7,580 nt of DNA from NCBI GenBank assembly GCA_031264715.1, contig JAISDP010000076.1, positions 1 to 7,580 on the forward strand, in the 5' to 3' direction. This document shows positions 1 through 7,030 of this stretch, one piece after another. Origin of the DNA: Bacteroidales bacterium (lineage in GTDB: Bacteria; Bacteroidota; Bacteroidia; Bacteroidales; UBA4181). Every line of letters begins with the position of its first letter. Within the stretch, counting starts at the first letter, position 1. Both the position numbers and the translations under genes were made by a program. The notes under the pieces are model-generated. The model saw nothing but the letters and a program-made list of their open reading frames with translations, did not search any database and was not told where the DNA came from.

Positions 1-243
1 AGTTTTTTCGTGTTGAGTTATTCACGTGATTTACGGCGATACAAGGCAAAAGGTTGGGGCTGGGCGCTTGCCGCCGGCATTTTATTGCCGATGCTTGCTG
101 CTTTCATACTGATCAAGCCCGTTATCGCTATTGTGGCAGTGATATATATGACTGCTTTCCTGTTCGTGTGCACAGGCATTTTTATGTATACGAAAAAACT
201 TCATATCTTCGTGGCTGATAAATTTAAACCTGTTTTCCAATGA
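1..243 (+). CDS. C-terminal part of a small or truncated membrane protein
   Basis: The reading frame is open from the first base of the window and ends at TGA 241-243, so this is probably the 3' end of a longer gene. A GTG at 10 could serve as a start, but it has no leader visible here. The visible 80 residues begin with a basic stretch (RDLRRYKAKGW). Two hydrophobic membrane-spanning segments follow, roughly GWALAAGILLPMLAAFILI and PVIAIVAVIYMTAFLFVCTG, and then a short basic tail ending KFKPVFQ. I do not recognise the family; the last two helices of a transporter or permease would fit. Its stop overlaps the start of the next gene (ATGA at 240-243), which suggests co-transcription and translational coupling with the GH95 enzyme. 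A role in sugar uptake is only inference from that neighbour. Confidence 0.65.
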   Translation, partial: SFFVLSYSRDLRRYKAKGWGWALAAGILLPMLAAFILIKPVIAIVAVIYMTAFLFVCTGIFMYTKKLHIFVADKFKPVFQ

Positions 244-2693
244 AAAAATTAATGATCGCTTGTGTCATCGCATGTTGTTGCAGTGTAATAACCGCACAAA
301 ACGACATGAAACTATGGTACGACAAACCTGCAAAACTTTGGATAGAAGCATTACCCCTGGGTAACGGACGCTTGGGCGCCATGGTTTTCGGCAGCCCGGC
401 CAACGAAGAGATTCAGTTGAACGAAGAAACCGTGTGGGGAGGCAGTCCGCACAACAACACCAACCCGCTGGCAAAGGATGCATTGCCGCAGATACGGCAA
501 CTGATCTTCGAAGGCAGGAACCGCGAAGCGCAGGATTTGTGCGGCACGACCGTATCGTCGCAAGGTTCCGACGGGATGCCTTACCAGACCGTTGGCAGCT
601 TGCGGATCAACTTTCCCGGACAGGAGCAGTGGCAGGATTATTACCGCGATCTCGATATCCAAAACGCTGTGGCAACAACGACGTACACTTCCGGAGGCGT
701 AAAATACAAGCGTGAAGTCATCGCTTCCTTTACCGAACAACTGGTCATCATTCGGCTAACGGCTTCGCAGAAGGGAAAAATCAGTTTCGACGCGAAGTTC
801 ACCACTCCCTATACAACGGCTACCAAAAGCACGTACAGGAAAATGCTGCGATTCGATGCCAAAACGTCCGATCACGAAGGGATTGAAGGCAAAGTGCAGT
901 TTGTAACCCTGGCGAAAGCAGTTAACGAGGGCGGAAAACAGGAGATAAAGGACAGTATTGTCAGCGTGAAGGATGCCAACAGCGTTACCATTTACATATC
1001 CATTGGAACAAATTTCAACAATTATAAGGATATATCGGGCAATGCCCTGGCTCGCGCCGAACAGTACATGGCTGCCGCCGGAAAGAAAAAATTCGCTCAA
1101 TCGCTGGCAAGCCATTCAGCCGCTTACCGCAAGTTTTTCGACCGTGCGGCGCTTGATCTCGGCGAGAACGGACAGGCTACGAAACCCACCGATGTGCGTG
1201 TGGCCGAGTTCGGTTCGCATTTCGATCCGCAATTAGCTGCACTTTACTTCCAGTTTGGCCGTTACCTGCTTATTTGCTGCTCGCAGCCGGGCGGACAGGC
1301 GGCCAACCTCCAGGGAATCTGGAATTACCAGTTGCAAGCGCCCTGGGATGGCAAGTATACCATCAACATCAATACCGAAATGAATTACTGGCCGGCTGAG
1401 ATGACTTCCCTGCAGGAGATGCACGAGCCATTCCTGCAGTTGGTACGTGATGTAGCCGAAACCGGCAAACAAACCGCAGCCATGTACGGGTGCCGGGGAT
1501 GGGCATTGCACCACAATACCGACATCTGGCGCAGCACAGGCGCCGTAGACGGACCGCGCTACGGGATATGGCCTACCTCCAATGCATGGTTTTGCCAGCA
1601 TTTGTGGGACAGGTACCTGTATTCGGGCGATCGTGAATATCTCGCATCCGTATATCCCATCATGAAGGGCGCGTGCGAATTTTTCCGGGATTTCTTAGTG
1701 AAAGAGCCTGAAAACGGCTGGCTGGTAGTGGCGCCGTCCAACTCGCCCGAAAATATTCCTGCTTTCAACGAGAAAATAGACGTTGCCGTATATGCCGGAT
1801 GTACCATGGATAATCAATTGGTGTTCGACCTGATGACCAATACCGCCCGTGCCGCCGGGATATTGGGAACGGATGCCGGGCAGGCCGGCGAATGGGAAGC
1901 CATAGCTGCCAAGCTCCCGCCCATGCAAGTGGGTAAATACAGCCAGTTGCAGGAATGGATGGAAGACTGGGACAGTCCTACCGACCGCCACCGTCATGTA
2001 TCGCACTTGTGGGGACTTTTCCCGGGCTATCAGATATCGCTGTTTGAAACGCCGCTGCTTTTTGATGCCGTGAGAAATAGCCTGGTATACCGTGGCGACC
2101 CGTCCACCGGCTGGTCGATGGGTTGGAAAGTATGTCTGTGGGCGAGGCTTCTCGACGGAAACCATGCATACAGGCTCATCACCAACCAGATAAAGCCGGC
2201 AACGGAAGAGCGCGGGCAGAACGGGGGTACCTATCCCAACCTGTTCGATGCACATCCGCCCTTTCAGATCGACGGGAACTTCGGATGTACGGCCGGTATT
2301 GCCGAAATGCTGGTGCAGAGTCATGCAGGCGCTATCCACCTGCTCCCGGCGCTGCCCGATGTGTGGGAATCGGGAACCGTAAAAGGGCTGCGGTGTCGCG
2401 GAGGATTCGAGATCGTGGAAATGACGTGGGAAAACAACAGGATCAGGAAGGCGGTGATCAGGTCAAACCTTGGCGGGAACCTGCGAATACGTACAAAAGA
2501 CGCGCTCCGTATGGACGGAACAAGCCTGCAGGCAGCACAAGACGGAAATCCCAACCCGTTCTTTGCCAAGCAACCCGTTCGCAGGACACTCATCGCACCT
2601 GAAGCAAGATTGCAAACCGACCCGCAAATCAACACGCCCGTGTACGATGTTATGACCGAAGCTGGGAAAACCTATATAATGACCTGTGATTAA
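240..2693 (+). CDS. Secreted GH95 family alpha-L-fucosidase/alpha-L-galactosidase
   Basis: An 817-residue exported enzyme of glycoside hydrolase family 95, whose members remove terminal alpha-1,2-linked L-fucose (some take L-galactose) by an inverting mechanism. The N-terminus is a Sec signal peptide: MKK, a hydrophobic core, and probable cleavage at ITA/Q (19/20). V-I-A-C at 9-12 also resembles a lipobox, so a lipoprotein is possible. Domains in order: N-terminal beta-sandwich (about 24-280, with the family block LPLGNGRLGAMVFG at 38-51 and LNEETVWGG at 60-68), linker, an (alpha/alpha)6 barrel (about 300-690), and a C-terminal beta domain. Active-site blocks known from Bifidobacterium bifidum AfcA are all present: N376 and N378 in NINTEMNYW, E504 in SNSPEN (general acid), and D678 in FQIDGNFG. 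Length is normal and the frame is intact. The ATG overlaps the upstream stop and no Shine-Dalgarno is evident. Fucose versus galactose specificity cannot be decided from the sequence alone. Confidence 0.93.
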   Translation: MKKLMIACVIACCCSVITAQNDMKLWYDKPAKLWIEALPLGNGRLGAMVFGSPANEEIQLNEETVWGGSPHNNTNPLAKDALPQIRQLIFEGRNREAQDLCGTTVSSQGSDGMPYQTVGSLRINFPGQEQWQDYYRDLDIQNAVATTTYTSGGVKYKREVIASFTEQLVIIRLTASQKGKISFDAKFTTPYTTATKSTYRKMLRFDAKTSDHEGIEGKVQFVTLAKAVNEGGKQEIKDSIVSVKDANSVTIYISIGTNFNNYKDISGNALARAEQYMAAAGKKKFAQSLASHSAAYRKFFDRAALDLGENGQATKPTDVRVAEFGSHFDPQLAALYFQFGRYLLICCSQPGGQAANLQGIWNYQLQAPWDGKYTININTEMNYWPAEMTSLQEMHEPFLQLVRDVAETGKQTAAMYGCRGWALHHNTDIWRSTGAVDGPRYGIWPTSNAWFCQHLWDRYLYSGDREYLASVYPIMKGACEFFRDFLVKEPENGWLVVAPSNSPENIPAFNEKIDVAVYAGCTMDNQLVFDLMTNTARAAGILGTDAGQAGEWEAIAAKLPPMQVGKYSQLQEWMEDWDSPTDRHRHVSHLWGLFPGYQISLFETPLLFDAVRNSLVYRGDPSTGWSMGWKVCLWARLLDGNHAYRLITNQIKPATEERGQNGGTYPNLFDAHPPFQIDGNFGCTAGIAEMLVQSHAGAIHLLPALPDVWESGTVKGLRCRGGFEIVEMTWENNRIRKAVIRSNLGGNLRIRTKDALRMDGTSLQAAQDGNPNPFFAKQPVRRTLIAPEARLQTDPQINTPVYDVMTEAGKTYIMTCD

Positions 2694-2718
2694 TTATACT
2701 CCGCAACCGTTTGCGTAA

Positions 2719-3069
2719 ATATTTCATGCTATTGCCAGGTTATCACCAAATATTTTACCTTTCTACAAAACAACAATTTCTGTTGCAGGACAGCCTAAAG
2801 GAAATAAACTTTATCTCGACCTCGGTAACCTGAGCGCCATGGCTAAGGTGAAGATTAACGGGCAATATGCAGGTGGAGCCTGGACTGCGCCTTACCGGGT
2901 GGACATTACCCAATTAGCCAAAGAAGGTGATAATACCGTGGAAGTGGAAGTATGTAATACCTGGATGAACCGCCTGATTGGCGATCAGATTCTTCCCGAA
3001 AAGGATCGGCGTGTACAGTCGGGCAACAGCCACTGGAGAGCCGAATCGCCCCTGCAACCATCGGGATTA
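2719..3069 (+). pseudogene. Remnant of the C-terminal sugar-binding domain of a GH2/GH106-type glycosidase
   Basis: One frame, open from just after TAA 2716-2718, encodes a recognisable C-terminal galactose-binding-like beta-sandwich. It runs from about FYKTTISV (2761) through LYLDLGNLSAMAKVKING, GGAWTAPYRVDITQL, TVEVEVCNTWMNRLIGD and LPEKDRRV to SPLQPSGL (ends 3069). From memory, this pattern closes alpha-L-rhamnosidase (GH106) and related GH2-like enzymes of Bacteroidota, which are much larger and usually end a few residues after SGL with a segment like LGPV. Here the catalytic part is absent and no start is convincing; the ATG at 2839 falls inside the domain. After SGL the frame runs into the hairpin repeat block and stops by chance at 3184-3186. 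I therefore read it as a 5'-deleted gene whose 3' end was also replaced by repeat DNA. It lies 25-70 bp after the GH95 stop, so the two may once have been neighbouring genes in one polysaccharide locus. Confidence 0.75.
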
Positions 3070-3123
3070 TATGTCTTCTACCAATATGTCATCCCTGACG
3101 GGATTTCGTCGAATGATGGAACG

Positions 3124-3222
3124 TTGCCCGTGAGGGCATTCATAGCAATAGAAATTAATGCGGAAAACATCCGCCAATCTCCGTAGGAGATTCATCATAT
3201 GAAACCCCATACGGGGTTTTGG
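3124..3222. repeat. 99-bp direct repeat, copy 1
   Basis: This 99-bp block matches 3440-3538 with no gaps and only three mismatches seen by eye (two in the CATAGCAATAG/CATATCCATAG region, one in AAATTAAT/AAATCAAT). It includes the hairpins TGCCCGTGAGGGCA, GCGGA/TCCGC, AATCTCCGTAGGAGATT and AAACCCC/GGGGTTT. Similarity continues more weakly for about 50 bp to the right, through TTCTATTGATATG and a TTTCCC/GGGAAA hairpin, with a 3-bp length difference. Confidence 0.92.
3202..3220 (+). terminator. Possible terminator hairpin after the glycosidase side
   Basis: AAACCCC-ATAC-GGGGTTT forms a 7-bp stem followed by one more T. It is the best-placed candidate for ending plus-strand transcription from the GH95 side, but the T-run lies mostly inside the stem and the hairpin belongs to the repeat block. 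Its role as a terminator is inference. Confidence 0.25.
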
Positions 3223-3300
3223 CCCGGCGGCGGCGCATCTTTTTTCTATTGATATGGTTTCCCTGACGGGAAACGCGCACGGTATGCGTAAGCTTGCGTA

Positions 3301-3400
3301 TCCCAACCTGTCAGTAGCTACGCAGCCCGACAGGTCGGCACGTTGCACCGATGTTGGGAGCAGCGCCCGACCTGACAGGGTCGTCAGACCTGTCAGGGTC
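3301..3400. repeat. Second hairpin family between the two repeat blocks
   Basis: A distinct set of inverted repeats: CCCAAC (3302-3307) pairs with GTTGGG (3353-3358) around an inner hairpin CCGAC-AG-GTCGG (3327-3338). Two near-identical 14-mers follow, GACCTGACAGGGTC (3369-3382) and GACCTGTCAGGGTC (3387-3400), each self-complementary apart from a T:G pair and the loop. CCTGTCAG also occurs at 3307-3314. No coding potential is evident. The stretch separates the two 99-bp copies, so it was either inserted between them or belongs to the same composite element. Confidence 0.7.
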
Positions 3401-3439
3401 AAAACCGCAAATACTCCTACCATACATTTTGTATGTGCT

Positions 3440-3538
3440 TTGCCCGTGAGGGCATTCATATCCATAGAAATCAATGCGGAAAACATCCGCCAATCTCCGT
3501 AGGAGATTCATCATATGAAACCCCATACGGGGTTTTGG
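3440..3538. repeat. 99-bp direct repeat, copy 2
   Basis: Second copy of the block at 3124-3222, in the same orientation and offset by 316 bp, with about 96 of 99 positions identical by eye. It is followed by the weaker shared extension through 3586. Confidence 0.92.
3518..3535 (-). terminator. Possible terminator hairpin downstream of uvrA
   Basis: The AAACCCC-ATAC-GGGGTTT palindrome, read on the minus strand, lies about 145 bp past the uvrA stop and ends in TTT. I found no stronger GC-rich hairpin with a T-run between 3620 and 3680, so uvrA transcription may end within the hairpin repeats. This is inference only. Confidence 0.2.
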
Positions 3539-3680
3539 TTCGGGAGGCGGTGCACGTTCTATTGATATGATTTCCCCTACGGGAAATATATTCTACCGAT
3601 CTGCCATCCCTGACGGGATTTCGCCGGGGGATTAAATGAAATCATGTGAATCCGTTCATTCTGCAAATCACGGTTCAGAC

Positions 3681-6533
3681 TTATTTGATTCCTTCCTGCC
3701 GTAGAAATTCCGCCGTATAGCTTTTCCTGTTCTTCACCACCTGTTCGGGCGTGCCGCAACACATCAGTTTACCGCCGCCGGCGCCACCTTCGGGCCCGAT
3801 ATCAATGATCCAGTCGGCTACCTTGATTACGTCCAGGTTATGTTCGATCACTACCACGGTATTGCCACGATCCACCAGGCGATTGAGCACATCGAGCAGG
3901 GCGCGTACGTCCTCGAAATGGAGCCCGGTAGTCGGTTCGTCGAGGATATAGAACGTCTTGCCGGTGTCGCGTTTGGCCAACTCAGTGGCCAACTTGACCC
4001 GTTGGCTCTCGCCGCCCGACAATGTGGTGGACGGCTGCCCCAGCTTGATGTAGCCCATGCCTACCTGTTGCAGGGCAAGCAAGTGCGGCAATATCGACTG
4101 GTGGTTCCGGAAAAACTCCACAGCCATATTGATGGTCATGTCCAGCACATCGCTGATGTTCTTTCCATTGTACTTTACTTCGAGCGTTTCGCGGTTGTAG
4201 CGTTTGCCGTTGCAGATGTTGCAGGGTACATATACATTGGGCAGGAAGTTCATCTCGATGGTTTGCACACCGGCGCCGCCACAGGTTTCGCAGCGACCGC
4301 CCCTGATATTGAACGAAAACCGTCCCTGGTTGTAGCCACGGATCATCGACTCGGGCGTTTTGGCAAACAGTTCGCGGATGTCGGTGAATAAACCGGTATA
4401 AGTCGCAGGGTTCGAGCGTGGCGTGCGTCCTAGCGGCGACTGGTCTACCTGGATCACTTTATCGACCAGCTCCAGTCCTTCGATGCTATCGTAGGGCAGC
4501 GGTTCCTGTAACGAACGGTAGAAGTGCTTGCTGAGGACAGGCTGCAGTGTTTCGTTGACCAATGTCGATTTGCCGCTGCCCGATACGCCTGTCACGCAGA
4601 TGAACATCCCCAAAGGAAAATCGACAGTAATGTTTTTGAGATTGTTACCTCGCGCGCCCTTGATGCGGAGCGTCTCGCCTTTGCCTTGGCGTCGCCGGAC
4701 GGGTATATGGATGGCTTTGGCGCCATTGAGGTATTGTGCCGTGAGCGAATCGCTCTTCATAATCTCCGATGGCGGCCCTGCAGCTACGATCTCGCCGCCT
4801 TTGCGCCCGGCTAGCGGACCCATATCCACCACGTAATCGGCCGAAAGAATCATCTCTCGGTCATGCTCCACCACGATGATTGAATTGCCTATGTCGCGCA
4901 GTTGTTGCAATGCCTGTATTAGCTTGCGATTGTCGCGCTGGTGCAGGCCGATGCTGGGCTCGTCCAGGATATAGAGCACATTCACCAGTTGCGAACCGAT
5001 TTGCGTGGCAAGGCGGATACGCTGGCTTTCACCTCCCGACAGGCTCCGCGAGCCGAGGTTCAGCGAAAGGTAATACAAGCCCACATCGAGCAGGAACCGG
5101 ACGCGGGTGCGTATCTCCTTGATGATTTCGTGAGCGATTTGCTTTTGCTTGTCTGTCAGGTGTTCCTCCAGGGTGTCGAACCAGTTGCTAAGCGTCATCA
5201 CATCCATGGCAGCCAGTTCAGCGATATTCTTGCCGTTGATGCGGAAATAGAGCGATTCCTGTTTGAGCCGTGCTCCGTGACATTCGGGGCAAACAATACG
5301 GCAGATGAACTGGTTGGCCCAGGTTTGCGCTTTCTTCGACGGGTTGTCGGAATGTTCCTGAGTCACGTAATTCACCACGCCTTCGAAATTTACCCGGTAT
5401 TCGAATCCTCCGTAAGGACTTTTCATTTTGAATGCGCCTTCCGTCCCGTAAAGGATCGCTTGCAGGGCCTCATCCGGAAACTCGCCCAATGGCGTATTCA
5501 GCGTACAGCCGTATTTGGAGGCGATGGCTTCCACCTGGTTAAAGATTACGGATGCTTTGGCCGGGCCCAAAGGCACAATCCCGCCTTTGTGAATACTTTG
5601 CGCGGGATCGGGGATGATCTTTCCCATGTCCACTTCCGATACTTCACCCAGGCCGCCGCAATGCGGACAGGCGCCCTGCGGCGAATTGAACGAAAATGTA
5701 TGCGGAGCGGGTTCGTTGTACGACAATCCTGTGGTGGGGCACATCAGTTGGCGGCTGTAATAACGGGTATCGCCGCTATCCTTGTCGATAATCAGCATTA
5801 CACCCTTGCCTTGCTTCATGGCTGTTTGTACGGAGGCTTTCAGGCGTTTACGGTCTTTTTCCCTCACAACCAGCTTGTCCACCATCATTTCAATATAGTG
5901 TTGCTTATAGCGGTCCAGTTTCATACCTGCTTTCAGTTCGCGAACCTCGCCGTCGATACGGGCGTGCAGGAAACCTTTACGGCGGATTTGCTCGAAAAGT
6001 TCTTTGTAATGTCCCTTGCGTCCCTTCACCAGCGGTGCAAGAATATAAACCGCTTTCCCCGCAAACCGTTCCATCATCAAGTTGATGATCTGTTCGTCGG
6101 TATATTTCACCATCTTCTCGCCTGTGTTCATCGAATAGGCTTCGGCTGCACGGGCATAAAGCAACCGAAGAAAGTCGTACACTTCGGTGATGGTGCCCAC
6201 GGTGCTTCGCGGGTTACGGCTCACGGTCTTTTGCTCAATGGCAATGACAGGATTCAGCCCGGTAATTTTATCGACATCCGGCCGTTCCATATTTCCAAGG
6301 AACTGCCGTGCATAGGCCGATAATGTTTCGATGTAGCGACGTTGCCCTTCCGCATAGATGGTATCAAAAGCCAACGACGACTTTCCGCTGCCGCTTAGCC
6401 CTGTAATCACGGTAAACTGGTCGCGTGGGATGATCGCCTCAATATTCTTCAGGTTATGTTCGCGAGCGCCGTAAACCTCAACGGTGTTGGCAGGGTCGCC
6501 TGTTATTTTTGATTTTTGGGATTCAATTTGCAT
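3681..6533 (-). CDS. uvrA: UvrA, excinuclease ABC subunit A
   Basis: A 950-residue damage-sensing ATPase of nucleotide excision repair. As a dimer with UvrB it scans DNA, recognises distorting lesions and loads UvrB. It is a complete tandem ABC ATPase. Half 1 has Walker A GLSGSGKSS (45-53), signature LSGGESQ (498-504) and Walker B YILDEPS (521-527). Half 2 has GVSGSGKST (649-657), LSGGESQ (838-844) and YILDEPTTG (862-870). The C-terminal zinc module C748-x2-C751/C771-x2-C774 is intact, and CPECHGARL (C415, C418) is present. The first zinc module is altered: CPTT at 265-268 replaces the usual CxxC, while C289-x2-C292 remains. I chose the ATG at 6533 (MQIESQKSK): an upstream in-frame TTG at 6563 would place the start inside or before the promoter box. 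The length suits the family (about 940). It is transcribed alone here, convergent to the glycosidase genes, with the 82-bp tandem array directly upstream. Confidence 0.97.
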   Translation of the reverse strand: MQIESQKSKITGDPANTVEVYGAREHNLKNIEAIIPRDQFTVITGLSGSGKSSLAFDTIYAEGQRRYIETLSAYARQFLGNMERPDVDKITGLNPVIAIEQKTVSRNPRSTVGTITEVYDFLRLLYARAAEAYSMNTGEKMVKYTDEQIINLMMERFAGKAVYILAPLVKGRKGHYKELFEQIRRKGFLHARIDGEVRELKAGMKLDRYKQHYIEMMVDKLVVREKDRKRLKASVQTAMKQGKGVMLIIDKDSGDTRYYSRQLMCPTTGLSYNEPAPHTFSFNSPQGACPHCGGLGEVSEVDMGKIIPDPAQSIHKGGIVPLGPAKASVIFNQVEAIASKYGCTLNTPLGEFPDEALQAILYGTEGAFKMKSPYGGFEYRVNFEGVVNYVTQEHSDNPSKKAQTWANQFICRIVCPECHGARLKQESLYFRINGKNIAELAAMDVMTLSNWFDTLEEHLTDKQKQIAHEIIKEIRTRVRFLLDVGLYYLSLNLGSRSLSGGESQRIRLATQIGSQLVNVLYILDEPSIGLHQRDNRKLIQALQQLRDIGNSIIVVEHDREMILSADYVVDMGPLAGRKGGEIVAAGPPSEIMKSDSLTAQYLNGAKAIHIPVRRRQGKGETLRIKGARGNNLKNITVDFPLGMFICVTGVSGSGKSTLVNETLQPVLSKHFYRSLQEPLPYDSIEGLELVDKVIQVDQSPLGRTPRSNPATYTGLFTDIRELFAKTPESMIRGYNQGRFSFNIRGGRCETCGGAGVQTIEMNFLPNVYVPCNICNGKRYNRETLEVKYNGKNISDVLDMTINMAVEFFRNHQSILPHLLALQQVGMGYIKLGQPSTTLSGGESQRVKLATELAKRDTGKTFYILDEPTTGLHFEDVRALLDVLNRLVDRGNTVVVIEHNLDVIKVADWIIDIGPEGGAGGGKLMCCGTPEQVVKNRKSYTAEFLRQEGIK

Positions 6534-6551
6534 GGAATAAAATTGAACTTG

Positions 6552-6559
6552 CAAAGATA
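6552..6559 (-). promoter_or_regulatory. uvrA promoter, Bacteroidota -7 box
   Basis: On the minus strand TATCTTTG matches the Bacteroidota sigma-A -7 consensus TAnnTTTG exactly. Transcription should start about 5-7 bases further on, leaving a leader of roughly a dozen bases before the ATG at 6533. I see no clear TTTG at the -33 position. That region (about 6578-6596) instead falls on the first TTTCGTCACGAAA palindrome of the tandem array. Confidence 0.65.
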
Positions 6560-6619
6560 GCAATATTTTCCGGACACCGTTTCGTCACGAAAAAATCCGT
6601 TGCAAAAAAAGTTCAAGTG

Positions 6620-7020
6620 TTTGTGAGATTACAAAAGTACAAATCAAATTTTCGGGAGACTTTTGTGTCATGCAGAAAGCTGCCGCAAAAAAATTTCAGG
6701 TGTTTGTAAGATTACAAAAGCACAAATCAAATTTGCAGGACGCCGTTTCGTCACGAAAAAAGCTGCCGCAGAAAAATTTCAGATGTTTGTAAGATTACAA
6801 AAGCACAAATCAAATTTTCGGGAGGTTTTTGTATCATGCAGAAAGCTGCCGCAGAAAAATTCAGACATTTGTAAGATTACAAAAGCACAAATCAAATTTT
6901 CGGGAGACTTTTGTGTCATGCAGAAAGCTGCCGCAGAAAAATTCAGACATTTGTAAGATTACAAAAGCACAAATCAAATTTGCAGGACGCCGTTTCGTCA
7001 CGAAAAAAGCTGCCGCAGAA
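6620..7020. repeat. Proximal sub-array with TTTGTA/TACAAA hairpin (units 1-5)
   Basis: Palindrome 1 is TTTGTAAGATTACAAA at 6703, 6786, 6868 and 6950, with a TTTGTGAGATTACAAA version at 6620. Palindrome 2 varies: units 2 and 5 have TTTCGTCACGAAA, while units 1, 3 and 4 have a different segment, TTTTGTGTCATGCAGAAAG or TTTTTGTATCATGCAGAAAG. In those units GCAG-AAAG-CTGC offers an alternative hairpin to CTGC-C-GCAG. Units 4 and 5 share a long identical stretch around GAAAAATTCAGACATTTG, a sign of recent duplication. Confidence 0.85.
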
Positions 7021-7030
7021 AAAATTTAGA

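Larger units (their letters stand above)
3076..3273. repeat. Hairpin repeat block 1 (six short palindromes)
   Basis: This is a non-coding cluster of perfect short inverted repeats with 3-5 nt loops: ATCCCTGACGGGAT (3091-3104), TGCCCGTGAGGGCA (3125-3138), GCGGA/TCCGC (3160-3174), AATCTCCGTAGGAGATT (3176-3192), AAACCCC/GGGGTTT (3202-3219) and TTTCCCTGACGGGAAA (3258-3273). Three carry a shared 13-base lead one or two bases before the stem: TTCTACCAATATG at 3076-3088, its counterpart on the minus strand at 3141-3153 (reads TTCTATTGCTATG), and TTCTATTGATATG at 3244-3256. Stems differ in sequence but keep a CCC/GGG core. I recall similar CCCTACGGG-type intergenic hairpins in Bacteroidota genomes, but cannot verify this here. 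Confidence 0.85.
3421..3619. repeat. Hairpin repeat block 2
   Basis: This block continues the same hairpin family: CATACA-TTT-TGTATG (3421-3435), TGCCCGTGAGGGCA (3441-3454), GCGGA/TCCGC (3476-3490), AATCTCCGTAGGAGATT (3492-3508), AAACCCC/GGGGTTT (3518-3535), TTTCCCCTACGGGAAA (3571-3586) and ATCCCTGACGGGAT (3606-3619). Leads lie at 3457-3469 (minus strand, TTCTATGGATATG), 3557-3569 (TTCTATTGATATG) and 3591-3603 (TTCTACCGATCTG). The order continues block 1 cyclically: the type that opens block 1 closes block 2. From 3620 to the uvrA stop I see no further clear structure. Confidence 0.85.

Noticed and set aside
2839..3186. Intact small gene of 115 residues starting at ATG 2839
   Set aside because: The homologous-looking domain begins well upstream of this ATG, and its last 39 codons are repeat DNA, so it is better read as a gene remnant.
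3254..3502. Open frame of 82 residues sharing a C-terminal peptide (EINAENIRQSP) with the end of the frame at 2839-3186
   Set aside because: The shared peptide is simply the 99-bp DNA repeat read in the same frame; the rest is hairpin DNA with no protein-like features.
4941..6323. Long plus-strand open frame (460 codons) opposite uvrA
   Set aside because: It is an antisense shadow of uvrA. The minus-strand protein has every UvrA motif, and the antisense translation has no recognisable domain.
6534..6563. Longer UvrA starting at TTG 6563
   Set aside because: This start would lie upstream of, and include, the -7 promoter box, and would add ten non-conserved residues; the ATG at 6533 suits both the promoter and the family length.
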